Of a stretch of DNA of 64,000 nt, positions 48,160 to 59,177 are shown in pieces (the first letter of the stretch is position 1; every line of letters starts with the position of its first letter). Source of the DNA: Stomorhina lunata (lineage: Eukaryota > Arthropoda > Insecta > Diptera > Rhiniidae); contig OW121742.1 in the NCBI GenBank assembly GCA_933228675.1, forward strand, positions 124,597,983 through 124,661,982, written 5' to 3'. Made by a program: the position numbers and the translations under genes. The notes under the pieces were generated by a model. It had not been told where the DNA came from and did no database searches. It worked only from the letters and a program-made list of their open reading frames with translations.

Positions 48160-49141
48160 AAAGTCTAGACTGGACCTTTTTTTTTATCGAAAAAAGTCTC
48201 TTCAAGACCTTCTTTTATACAAAAAGTCTCTTCAGGACCTTTTTATATAGAAAAAAGTCTCTTCAAGACCATTTTCTATAGAAAAAAGTCTCTTCAGGAC
48301 CTTTTTCTATAGAAAAAAGTCTCTTCAGGACCTTTTTCTATAGAAAAACGTCTCTTCAGGATCTTTTTCTATAGAAAAAAGTCTCTTCAGGACCTTTTTC
48401 TATAGAAAAAAGTCTCTTCAGGACTTTTTTCTATAGAAAAAAGTCTCTTCAGGACCTTTTTCTATAGAAAAAAGTCTCTTCAGGACCTTTTTCTATAGAA
48501 AAAAGTCTCTTCAGGACCTTTTTCTATAGAAAAAAGTCTCTTCAGGACCTTTTTCAGGACTTTTTTTCTATAGAAAAAAGTCTCTTCAGAACCTTTTTCT
48601 ATAGAAAAAAGTCTCTTCAGGACCTTTTTCTATAGAAAAAAGTCTCTTCAGGACCTTTTTCTATAGAAAAAAGTCTCTTCAGGACCTTTTTCTATAGAAA
48701 AAAGTCTCTTCAGGACCTTTTTCTATAGAAAAAAAGTATCTTTAGTACCTTTTTCTATAGAAAAAAGTATCTTCAGGACCTTTTTCTATAGAAAAAAGTG
48801 TCTTCAGGACCTTTTTCTATAGAAAAAAGCCTCTTCAGGACCTTTTTCTATAGAAAAAAGTCTCTTCAGGACCTGTTTCTATAGAAAAAGGTCTCTTCAC
48901 CTTTTTCTATAGAAACCTTTTTCTATAGAAAAAAGTTTCTTCAGGACCTTTTTTTTATAGAAAAAAGTCTCTTCAGGACCTTTTTTTATAGAAAAAAGTC
49001 TCTTCAGGACCTTTTCCTATAGAAAAAGGATTATTCAGGACCTTTTCCTATAGAAAAAAGATTATTCAGGACAATTTTCCATAAAAAAAACTCTTTAAGA
49101 ACTTTTTCTATAAAAAAAAAAGTATTTTGGTTACCTTTTCC
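48160..49141. repeat. Family A minisatellite, 31-bp unit, TCTTCAG core
   Basis: About 31 copies of GTCTCTTCAGGAC (GTC-TCTTCAG-GAC) plus TTTTTCTATAGAAAAA, very uniform between 48,230 and 48,720. The core is one base from the reverse complement of the CTGAAAA core at 53.8-54.3 kb. Confidence 0.95.
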
Positions 49142-50432
49142 CCTAACCAATAGTTATGTATTTTGTATAATGAAGAGAAGCTTGTGTCATTTATAGCATA
49201 ATGCACACACACATATTTACTTACATTACCTGCCTTAAATGGTTTCTCAACATACAAACTGTAAGCTTTTTCTTAAACACTTTTGCGCTTTGTGTGTGTT
49301 GCAACGTGTATAAATATATGAGTGTGTGTAAAATTCTGACTCTAAAACATAATGCATTTTCCACAAAAGGAATAGTAACAACAAATTCTACAAAGACGTT
49401 GGCTTTTTTGTAGCAAATTTTGTTTTTATACCTTTTTCTTCTTTTTGTTGTCTTTGTTGTATGAAATGTTATAATAAAGAAAATATGTATGAGTATTTAG
49501 CAGGAAATGTAGAGAAAATAATAGCATACGTTAAGGAGTATGAAAACCCATTAGTTCCAAGGGAATAAGAACCCTCATATCTACTAAAATTGGTGTTGGA
49601 AAGCAAAACCTTACTCTTTCCCGGATAAACATTAACTTAAAAGTGTGCGTCCTCATTTTGAACTGCTGGGTATAAGCTAAGTTTGATCGTGGTATGTGTG
49701 CAGCTATTAAATAAAGTATTTATGTTTGAAAGCTTGTATGCACAAGAGTGTTTATGTGTATGAATGTCTTTAATTTATCACTTAAAGCCATGTGTTTTGT
49801 ATTATTTTCTCTCATTCTTTGAACAAGTCTTCTTTGGGCTTTATATCATCATCAAAATTCTTCATCTAGTATCGCCTCCTTCTCCTCCTTCTGCTGATCC
49901 TACTGATGCTGGTAAACACCTCCTTTTCCACTTGTTATAATATAGTATATTTATTTATGTATTCAAGTCTGTATATAATACCCTCGTATGTTGTAGAAGA
50001 ATCTGCTTTGTATTGCGTTGTTCCAGTGCCTGAAAAGTACTTTTAAATGCTGTTTATCTTCACATGACAATTTAACTTTATCTTTTGCTTGATGCCTTTT
50101 ACTTGTTGGTTTATTGTTGATTGTATTTTCTACGTTTTTTTTCTTTTTTGATACATATTGTATGTTGCATGCAACATCACAAATATGCAGGCAGTCAAAC
50201 TTAAGAGACAAGTTAGACAGACGGATGCGGAAGACTGAAGAAAGTTTCTATGTATAAACGTTTTAAAGGATGGTCTAGCATTTCAACAGCAACAGCCTTA
50301 AATTGACATAAAAGGGAAATTTGTTTTCTCACACTTATGCTGGCTGTAAGCAATTTCTAGGAAGTTTTTGATATAAGGATGGAGAAGGACAAAGATTTTA
50401 GAAAAAAGTTTTAAAGAATGATTTTTATTAAA
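49142..50432. other. Single-copy island
   Basis: CA/TG words near 49,200-49,325, a CTC/CTT pyrimidine patch at 49,873-49,900, and a perfect 16-bp palindrome ATGTTGCATGCAACAT at 50,162-50,177. An 82-codon minus-strand frame (49,963-50,211) has fairly protein-like composition (for example VKLSCEDKQHLKVLFRHW) and a Met start, but there is no recognised domain or supporting splice or promoter signal. Confidence 0.5.
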
Positions 50433-52250
50433 CTATAAAAAATCCCCATAGGATCTTTTTCTATAGAAAAAAGTCTCCACAGGACCTTTTACTACAGAAA
50501 AAGGTTTCCACTTGACCTTTTTCTACAAAATTTTCACAGTAACTTTTTCTATAGAAAAAATTCACCACCTTTTTCTTTAGAAAAAAGTCTACACAGGACC
50601 TTTTTCTATAGAAAAAAGTCTCCACAGCACCTTTTTCTATAGAAAAAAGTCTCCACAGGACCTTTTTCTATAGAGAAAAGGCCTTCACAGGACCTTCTTC
50701 TATAGAAAAAAGGTCTTCACAGGACCTTTTTCTATAGAAAAAGGTCTTCATAGGACCTTTTTCTATAGAAAAAAGGTCTTCACAGGTCCTTTTTCTAAAG
50801 AAAAATGGTCTTCACAGGACCTTTTTCTACAGAAAAAATCTCCACAGGACCTTTTTCTATAGAGAAAAGGCCTTCACAGGACCTTCTTCTATAGAAAAAA
50901 GGTCTTCACAGGACCTTTTTCTATAGAAAAAAGTCTCTTCAGGAACTTTTTCTACAGAAAAAAGTCTCCACAGGACCTTTTTCTATAGAAAAAAGTCTCC
51001 ACAGGACCTTTTTCTATAGAAAAAAGTCTTCACAGGACCTTTTTCTATAGAAAAAAGTATCCATAGGTCCTTTTTCTATAGAAAAAAGTATCCATAGGAC
51101 CTTTTTCTATAGAAAAAAGTATCCATAGGACCTTTTTCTATAGAAAGAATGTATTCACAGAACCATTTTCTATAGAAAAAAAGTCTCAACAGGACCTTTT
51201 TCTATAGAAAAAATTCACCACAGGACCTTTTTCTATAGAAAAAAGGTCTTCACAAGTCCTTTTTCTATAGAAAAAAGGTCTAACCAGGACCTTTTTCTAT
51301 AGAAAAAGGGTTTCACAGGACCTTTTTCTATAGAAAAAAGTCTTTACATGATCTTTTTCTATAGAAAAAGGTCTTCACAGGACATTTTACTATAGGAAAA
51401 AGGTCTTCACAGAAGCTTTTTCTATAGAAAAAAATTTTCACATTACCTTTTTCTAAAAAAGTCTTCACAGGACCTTTTTCTATAGAAAAAAGTCTCCACA
51501 GGAACTTTTTCTATAGAAAAAAGTCTCCACAGGAACTTTTTCTATAGAAAAAAGTCTCCACAGGAACTTTTTCTATAGAAAAAAGTCTCCACAGGAACTT
51601 TTTCTATAGAAAAAAGTCTCCACAGGAACTTTTTCTATAGAAAAAAGTCTCCACAGGAACTTTTTCTATAGAAAAAAGTTTCTACAGGACCTTTTTCTAT
51701 AAAAAAAAGTCTGAACAGGACCTTTTTCTGTATTAAAAAGTCTCCATAGGACCTTTTTCTATGAAAGAAAATCTCCACAGAACCCTTTTCTATAGAAAAA
51801 AGTCTCTTCAGGTCGTTTTTCTATAGAAAAAAGTCTCCACAAAACCCTTTTCTATAGAAAGAAGTCTCCACAGGACCTTTTTCTATAGAAAAAAGTTACC
51901 ACAGGACCTTTTTCTATAGCAAAAGGTCTATACATTATACACTACTATACACTATAGAAAAAGGCCTCCGCAGAACTTTTTTCTATAGAAAGAAAATCTC
52001 TATAGAACAAAATCTCCACAGGACCCTTTTCTATAGAAAAAAGTCTCTTTAGGTCCTTTTTCTATAGAAAAAAAGTCTCCACAGGACCTTTTTCTATACA
52101 AAAAAGTCTCTACAGGACATTTATTAAAAGTCTCCACAGGACATTTTTTTATTGAAAAACATCTCCACAGAAAAAGGTATCAATAAGTGGTTTTTCTATA
52201 GAAAAGGTTTTAATAAAACCCATTTTAATAGAAAACATCTTTACATGACT
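50433..52250. repeat. Family A minisatellite, 31-bp unit, TCCACAG core
   Basis: About 57 copies of GTCTCCACAGGAC (GTC-TCCACAG-GAC) plus TTTTTCTATAGAAAAA. Sub-variants include AGGTCTTCACAGGACC (50,690-50,900), AGTATCCATAGG (51,055-51,130) and a homogeneous AGGAAC run (51,490-51,660). The right end decays from about 51,920. The core is the exact reverse complement of CTGTGGA at 53.5-55.0 kb. Confidence 0.95.
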
Positions 52251-53532
52251 TTCACACAATCTTTAAAAACGTATTCAATTCATTTCTTTTTAAAGATTAA
52301 CGCTTTATTCTCTTTTAATATTAAGTTCGACTATTGTTTTGTCTTCTATCTTTAGTACATTTAAAGTACTTTTCCTCAACCACATTTATCACTTGTTTTC
52401 ATGTGCATACAACAAAAAAAGTTGGAAAAAATAGTAAAAGATACCACCTCCTTTTCCAATCTATTTATACAACTTAATTTATTCTTCCTACTACTTATGT
52501 ATCCTCTTTACGACTTGTTTTATTTTGAAGCTGTTTCCTTTTACTTTCTTCTCCTCTACCATTCCAGTGGCTCTGAGTAACTCGAAGAGTAACAACAGAA
52601 ACTTTAAAAACTTTCTGTGCCATCACTCCAAACAGTGTTGATGTCTTATTGTTGTGTGTTTGTTGTAAGGATATAACTGTTATGTTGTTGTTGTTATTCT
52701 CTTAAAGGATAGACAAGACAACATGTCATTTGTATTGCATGCGTTTTGAAATGTATGTGATTCAGAGTATATGTGTGTGAGTATCTGTGTATTACAAAAT
52801 TTATGTTGCTCTTGACGTTCTTTTTGTTGTATGACGTCGAGTACTTAGAAAGGGAATAAACGGGAATCGTATTTTAAAGTGTGGCAGTATAACAACGACA
52901 TCATCAACAAAACCCATGATGGAAAATGTTTTAATTCATGCGGGAATTATTTAAATTTTCCCTCCACTTTAATGGTGTTAATAGTTTGCAATCAAGTACG
53001 CGTTGTAGCTGCTTGAATATGTTGTTGCAGCAGGCAAAACTTACAACAACAAATTCTAGTACAACACGAGCAGCAACAGCAGAATAACAATAGCCTCGAC
53101 ATTATAATATAACAACAATACATCAAGAACTTGAACATGTTGTTTGGTTCCAACCTCCCAGTGAACAACTACAACAAAAACAACCACGAAGTACTTGTTG
53201 GGCAACAAATAAACATATAAACACGGCATCATGCATCACGATGCATTTAAGCAAGAAAACCATCCATTTTAACGTTTTGTTGTGTTACTGCCACTTTACA
53301 TACATTCATTCTATGAGTGTGTGTATCTCTGTGTAACTATCAGAGTGTATGTGTATAAAATTGTCTACACATTGTAAAACAGTTATTGTTGAGCAAGTGT
53401 TAATGCAGAAGCGCAAGAAGGAGAGAGAGGCAGAGACAGTAAAGGAGTTTTTAGTTGAGAGTTTGTTAGAAGAGTGTATGCAAATATTAAAAAAAAGAGG
53501 TAGTACCAAAAGATATTTAGGTATTTTTATTA
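52251..53532. other. Single-copy loop between inverted family A arrays
   Basis: TTG patch near 52,685; CAA/CAG patches at 52,890-52,915 and 53,040-53,180. An excellent acceptor-like pyrimidine tract ends TACCATTCCAG at 52,567 (+). One frame after it is open for 23 codons to TGA 52,639, but no good donor follows. A 71-codon plus-strand frame (53,349-53,564) is Lys/Glu-rich and helix-like (VEQVLMQKRKKEREAETV) but runs into the array. No gene recognised. Confidence 0.5.
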
Positions 53533-55007
53533 CAAAAAGTCCTCATAGAGACTGTTTTCTATAGAAAAAGGTCCTGTGGACACTTTTTTCTTTAGAAAAA
53601 GGTCCTGTGGACACTTTTTTCTTTAGAAAAAGGTCCTGTGGAGTTTTTTCTATAGACTTTTTTCTATAGAAAAAGGTCATGTGGAGACTTTTTTCTGTAG
53701 AAAAAGGCCCTGCGGAGACTTTATTCTACAGAAAAAGGTTCTGTGGAGACTTTTTTCTATAGCAAAAGGTCTTTTTTCAAAAAGACTTTTTTCTATAGAA
53801 AAAGGTCCTGAAAAGACTTTTCTATAGAAAAAGGTCCTGAAAAGACTTTTCTATAGAAAAAGGTCCTGAAAAGACTTTTTTCTATAGAAAAAGGTCCTGA
53901 AAAGACTTTTTTCTATAGAAAAAGGTCCTGAAAAGACTTTTTTCTATAGAAAAAGGTCCTGAAAAGACCTTTTTCTATAGAAAAAGGTCCTGAAAAGACT
54001 TTTTTCTATAGAAAAAGGTCCTTAAAAGACTTTTTTCTATAGAAAAAGGTCCTGAAAAGACTTTTTTCTATAGAAAAAGGTCCTGAAAAGACTTTTTTCT
54101 ATAGAAAAAGGTCCTGAAAAGACTTTTTTCTATAGAAAAAGGTCCTGAAAATACTTTTTTTTTATAGAAAAAGGTCCTTAAAAGACTTTTTTCTATAGAA
54201 AAATGTCCTTAAAAGACTTTTTTTCTATAGAAAAAGGTCCTGAAAAGACTTTTTTCTATAGAAAAAGGTCCTGGAAAGACTTTTTTCTATAGAAAAAGGT
54301 CCTGAAAATACTTTTTTTTATAGAAAAAGGTCCTGTGGAGACCTTTTTCTATAGAAAAAGGTCCTGTGGAGACCTTTTTCTATAGAAAAAGGTCCTGTGG
54401 AGACCTTTTTTCTGTGGAAACTTTTTTCTATAGAAACAGGTCCTTTGGAGAATTTCTTCTGTAGCAAAAGGTCCTGTAAAAACTTTTTTCAAAAAAAAGT
54501 CCTGAGGAGACTTTTTTTGTATAGAAAAAGGTCCTAGGAGACTTTTTTCTGTAGAAAAAGGTCCTGAGGAGACTTTTTTCTATAGAAAAAGGACCTGTGG
54601 AGACATTTTTCTATAGAAAAAGTTCCTGTGGAGACTTTTTTCCATAGAAAAAGGTCCTATTTAGACTTTTCCTGTAGAAAAAAAGTCCTGTGAGACTTTT
54701 TTCTATAGAAAATGGTACTGTGGAGACTTTTTTCTATAGAAAAAGGTACTGTGGAGACCTTTTTCTATAGAAAAAGTTCTGTGGAGACTTTTTTCTATAG
54801 AAAAAGGTCTTGAAAAGACTCTTTTCTGTAGAAAAAGGTCCCTGGAGACTTTTTTCTATAGAAAAAGGTCCTATGAAGACTTTTTATATAGAAAAAGGTC
54901 CTGTGAAGACTTTTTTATATAGAAAAAGGTCCTGTGGAGACTTTTTTATGTAGAAAAGGGTCCTGTGAAGACTTTTTCTATAGAAAAAGTTTCTGTGGAA
55001 ACTTTTC
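53533..55007. repeat. Family A minisatellite, 31-bp unit, CTGTGGA and CTGAAAA cores
   Basis: About 47 copies. The outer blocks carry GTCCTGTGGAGAC. A middle block (about 53,800-54,310) carries GTCCTGAAAAGAC and is nearly uniform. With TTTTTCTATAGAAAAA self-complementary, the array is the reverse complement of 50.4-52.3 kb (TCCACAG) and, in its middle, almost of 48.2-49.1 kb (TCTTCAG). Confidence 0.95.
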
Positions 55008-55011
55008 TTAC

Positions 55012-55088
55012 CTACCCTCGTTAAACTTATTATCATTTTTCTTCCATATCTCTTGAATCTTCTCGCGTATATTTTTTCTCGCTTCTTG
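55012..55088 (-). other. Candidate 77-nt internal exon on the minus strand
   Basis: Reading the minus strand, TTTATTTCTAG ends at 55,089, then 77 nt, then TAG/GTAAGA with the donor GT starting at 55,011. Frame 1 is open throughout (IREKIQEIWKKNDNK in its middle). Frame 2 is also open because the strand is purine-rich, which weakens the coding argument. The upstream tract is a tetranucleotide-periodic ATTC-type repeat rather than a pure pyrimidine tract. It abuts the family A array. Unrecognised peptide; could be a real exon or an accident of composition. Confidence 0.25.
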
Positions 55089-56065
55089 CTAGAAATAAAT
55101 GAATAAATGACTGAATGTCTGAATAAACGAGTGAGTGAATAAATAAATGACTGAACAACTGAATAAATGCTTTTGTTGATATGTTAATATGTTTAGTATA
55201 GAGTGACATCTTCTCTTAAAATATAAACGTTACCCTCTAGCCTCTGCACCAGCTCTCACAGTTGAAATATACAAATGATGCCTTAAGAATTACTTCAACT
55301 CCTTCTGCCGGCAAAACTTTTGCTTAGGGAATGCAATTTAACAAATGATGATAAGGACATGGCGGTATTCAGCCAGCGCCTCTATTAGTTTATTCTTAAG
55401 CTTCTAAAAAGTTTTCTTGTTGGTTTAATGTTTGTTGGCGAAGCACTTGAGGATGATGATGATGGTATGCTGTTTGCTGCAACTGCTGCTGCTATTTCGC
55501 CTTAGGTATTATCTCTTGTTGCTGGCATTCGTATACGTCAATATCAACAATATTGTTCCCTAAAGTGATGAATTGCTTTAGATAGTTAGTTTTTGGTGTT
55601 GTTGCTACCGTTGGGGCTTGTTGTAAGGTTGTGTTATGTTTTTAGTGTTGCATGTACTCGTATTTGTAAGTTAACCCTTAAAAGTGCTGATGGTAGTTTG
55701 GGTATCTGGAGAACTGAGAATTTATATTCTAAAGCCTTAAATCCTTAACCATTTAAATTTTTTAAATTTTTAAGTTAAGACAATTTAAAAAAAATTTTGG
55801 GTTTATATTGACCCTTTTGAACTTTTATGGGTTAATATTTAAATTAGTTTATGTTGGTGTTTGAGCTTGTTTATTAATATATTCTCATTTATAGACAAAC
55901 AGTCATAGCCTATTTAAGACGAGGCGGATGTAGGGCAACGTCAATTGCATTAAACTAAAATCGAATGAAAATCTTGATTAAGGAAGAGTCAAATTCATTT
56001 CGAATTTTTGTTACAAAATATTCTAAAATTACTTTAAAGTATAAAACATTTTTTTCATTTCTAAG

Positions 56066-56114
56066 ATATTAAATATATTAATTTCCTTCCTTTTCTTTCT
56101 ATTTCCAGGTGAGT
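56066..56114 (+). promoter_or_regulatory. Candidate recursive-splicing ratchet point
   Basis: A pyrimidine tract from about 56,081, with TTAAT words just upstream as possible branch points, ends in TATTTCCAG at 56,108 and is followed at once by GTGAGT at 56,109-56,114. A strong 3' splice site directly joined to a strong 5' splice site is the signature of ratchet points (zero-length exons) known in long Drosophila introns. A further GTAAGT at 56,148 could act as the competing downstream donor of a 39-nt exon. If real, a plus-strand transcript crosses this window. Not proven by sequence alone. Confidence 0.45.
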
Positions 56115-56568
56115 TGAACCTTTTTCTTCCCCTATCAAAATATTCTTGTAAGTATGAGAATATTGAAAAAGAATAACATTAACCTTTGCCCCCAACCAAT
56201 TATTATCCTGTTACTACACAAAAGGAGGCTGTTACGAAAATTATGCTTTACATTGTGTAAATGTGTTAGTGGAAATTCGAATTTTGCGTGTCTGTTTGTG
56301 TGTCTTAATATTTATTGAATGCTCCTCAATCCATTAAAGCTTAAACATTATATTTATTGTTTCCGTTAATATCTTTAGGTGATTATTTGAATTTTAGTGG
56401 TAGAATGGGGAAGTCAATGATTAGGAATTATAATTGGAGTCAGTCATTCACTGAAGAAGGTTATTAATGTAATTTGAGAATGTTTAAGGCTTAAGCAATC
56501 GTTGACTAATTGTATAGAAAATAAGAAATAATAATGCTAAAATAGAAGTCAATTGGTTGTTAAAGAGG

Positions 56569-58205
56569 AAACTTTCCTATAAAACTAAGAAATATTTAAA
56601 AAATTTCCTATAAAAATAAAAAAATTTTGAAAAATTTTATATTTTTAGAGGAAATTTTTAAAAAATTTCCTATCAAAATAGAACATTTTTGAAAATTTTC
56701 CTATAAAAATAAGAAATTTTTGAAAATTTTCCTATAAAAATAAGAAATTTTTGAAAAAATTTTCTATAAAAATAAGAAAATTTTGAAAAATTTTCTCTTA
56801 TAATAAGAAATTTTTGAAATTTTTGCTATAAAAATAAAAAAAAAATTTGAAAAATTTCCTATCTAAAATAAGAAATTTTTGACAAATGTCCCATAAAAAT
56901 AAGAAATTTTTGAAAAATCTTTTTATAAAAATAAGAAATATTTGAAAAATTTCCTATACAAAAAAGAAATTTTTGAAAATTTTCTTATAAAAATAAGAAA
57001 TTTCTGAAAAATTTCCATAAAAATAAGGAATTAAAAAAATCTATAAAAATAAGAAATTTTTAAAAAAATTCCAATAAAAATAGAAAATTTTTGAAAAATT
57101 TCATATAAAATTAAGAAAATTAGTAAAAAAAATTTCCTATAAAAATAAAAAAAATTTGAAAAATTTTGTATAAAAATAGAAAATTTTTGAAAAATTTCCT
57201 ATAAAAATATAACATTTTTGAGAAATTTCCTATATAAATAGAACATTTTTTAAAAATTTCCTATAAAAAATAAGAAATTTTTGAAAAATTTCCTATAAAA
57301 ATTAGAAATTATTGAAAAATTTCCTATAAAAATAAGAAATTTTTGAAAATTTTCTTACAAAAAATTAGAAATTATTGAAAAATTTCCTAAATTTCCATTT
57401 TTTTTTTATAAAAATAAAAAATTTTTGAAAATTTTTCCGATAAAAATAAGAAATTTTTGAAAAATTTCCCATAAAAATAAGAAATTTTTGAAAAATTTCC
57501 TATAAAAATAAGAAATTTTTGAAAAATTTCCTATAAAAATAAGAAATTTTTGAAAAATTTCCTATAAAAATAAAAAAATTTTGAAAAATTTCCTATAAAA
57601 ATAAGAAATTTTTGAAAAATTTCCTATAAAAATAAGAAATTTTTGAAAAATTTCCTATAAAAATAAGAAATTTTTTAAAAATTTCCTATAAAAATAAGAA
57701 ATTTTTGAAAAATTTCCTATAAAAATAAGAAATTTTTGAAAAATTTCCTATAAAAATAAGAAATTTTTGAAAAATTTCCTATAAAAATAAGAAATTTTTG
57801 AAAATTTTCCTATAAAAATTAGAAAATTTTGAAAAAATTCCTACAAAAATAAGAAATTTTTAAAAAATTTCCTTTAAAAATAAGAAATTTTTGAAAAATT
57901 TCCTGTAAAAATAAAAAATGTTTGAAAAATTTCCTATAAAAATAAGAAATTTTTGCAAAAATTCCTAAAAAAAATAGAACATTTTTGAAAGATTTCATAT
58001 TAAAATGTAAAATTTTTGAAAAATTTCTAGAAAACAAAAAAAAAAAATAATAATTTTTTTTTAAATTTTACCAAAAGGTCTTAAAAGTGGTACTTTTACT
58101 AAAATTTTCTTAAAAAATATAGAAATTTTGCAAAATTTCATATAAGAATAGAAAATTTAGGTAAATTTTCCATAAGAATTTAGGAAATTTCAGAAAAATT
58201 TTCTT
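56569..58205. repeat. Family B minisatellite, reverse orientation
   Basis: About 52 copies in the CCTATAAAAATAAGAAA orientation. The block at about 57,460-57,810 is nearly perfect; both ends decay, with the right end (57,960-58,205) barely recognisable. Confidence 0.94.
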
Positions 58206-59177
58206 CCCCAATCTGCTGTAATTGTCATATTTACTAAAATCGGTAAATTTAACTAAAAATTTTCGCAATTTTTTTTTTCAAAATTTCTATTTAATTTGTC
58301 AATTTGGTGATTTTTTTTGTATATATTTTTCATTCTTTTTGATAATTAATTTTTGCTAAAACTGCCATAGCAACCACTTGATATTTATTGACAATGCCAT
58401 CATTTATTTGACACATGACTAACTAATAATTTATGTTTTAATAAAAATTCTTTAATATGAAACTCATATGAAATGTTTAGATGAGGACCAACAATTATCC
58501 CAAACATAAGCATTTTTCCCACAACATAAAAATAATTTAGGATTCGAAAACAAAAAAACCATAAACTCAAATTATTTTTGCCAACATTTTCATAATCGTC
58601 ATCATTATCGCTATTATCATTGTCATTATCGCCATAATAATAATGAAGGCATAAATTAATATTTTCAAAACCAAGTGATGTGGAAAATAATCATCTAACT
58701 AGAAAAATATTTAATAGGAAAATTATTATATACATATACACTTAGAGAAATATAATCGTACATATGTATACATAATTATCATACATATACCCTCAGCCAT
58801 TTGTTAACTCGCATTAATACATATGTACATATTTATGTTGGTATAAGTTCATAAATATTTTTGGCTAAAATTAAATAGAGAAAATTTGTTCATGGTTGTT
58901 ATAGTTATAATGAAATGATAGACTTTTTTTTATTTCTACAGCTTTTATCAATAATTACTAGTTATAATAAATTAAGTACTAGATTTATTCATGCCCGGAT
59001 TAATAAATTTAAATGCACACATACACTTAAACCCAACATTTAGGCAGCCATACAGACGCACTCGTATTAGGAGACCACAAATAATGACAAAAACCTTTAA
59101 AAAGAGAAAACAATCAACAAAATTATTGCCGGAAATACACACAGACAAAATTTTGAGAAAATTTTTCTATATAAGTT
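58206..59177. other. AT-rich single-copy DNA
   Basis: An ATC/ATT trinucleotide patch (58,592-58,645). A good acceptor-like TTTTTTATTTCTACAG ends at 58,941 (+), followed by 33 open codons in one frame with no donor. An overlapping 62-codon ATG frame at 58,991-59,179 encodes a very basic peptide (PYRRTRIRRPQIMTKTFKKR); it is unrecognised and runs into the array. Confidence 0.5.

Larger units (their letters stand above)
55008..56568. other. Single-copy island with splice-like signals
   Basis: Holds the minus-strand exon candidate, a 4-bp-periodic GAATAAAT/GACTGAAT patch (55,090-55,170), GAT and CTG trinucleotide patches (55,450-55,495) and the ratchet-type splice site at 56,108/56,109. The rest is moderately AT-rich with no recognised gene. 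Confidence 0.55.

Noticed and set aside
52533..52641. Exon after the strong acceptor at 52,567
   Set aside because: No adequate donor follows and the open frame is only 23 codons; the acceptor alone is not enough.
56370..56390. Ratchet-like ATCTTTAG/GTGATT
   Set aside because: Weak pyrimidine tract and poor donor compared with 56,108.
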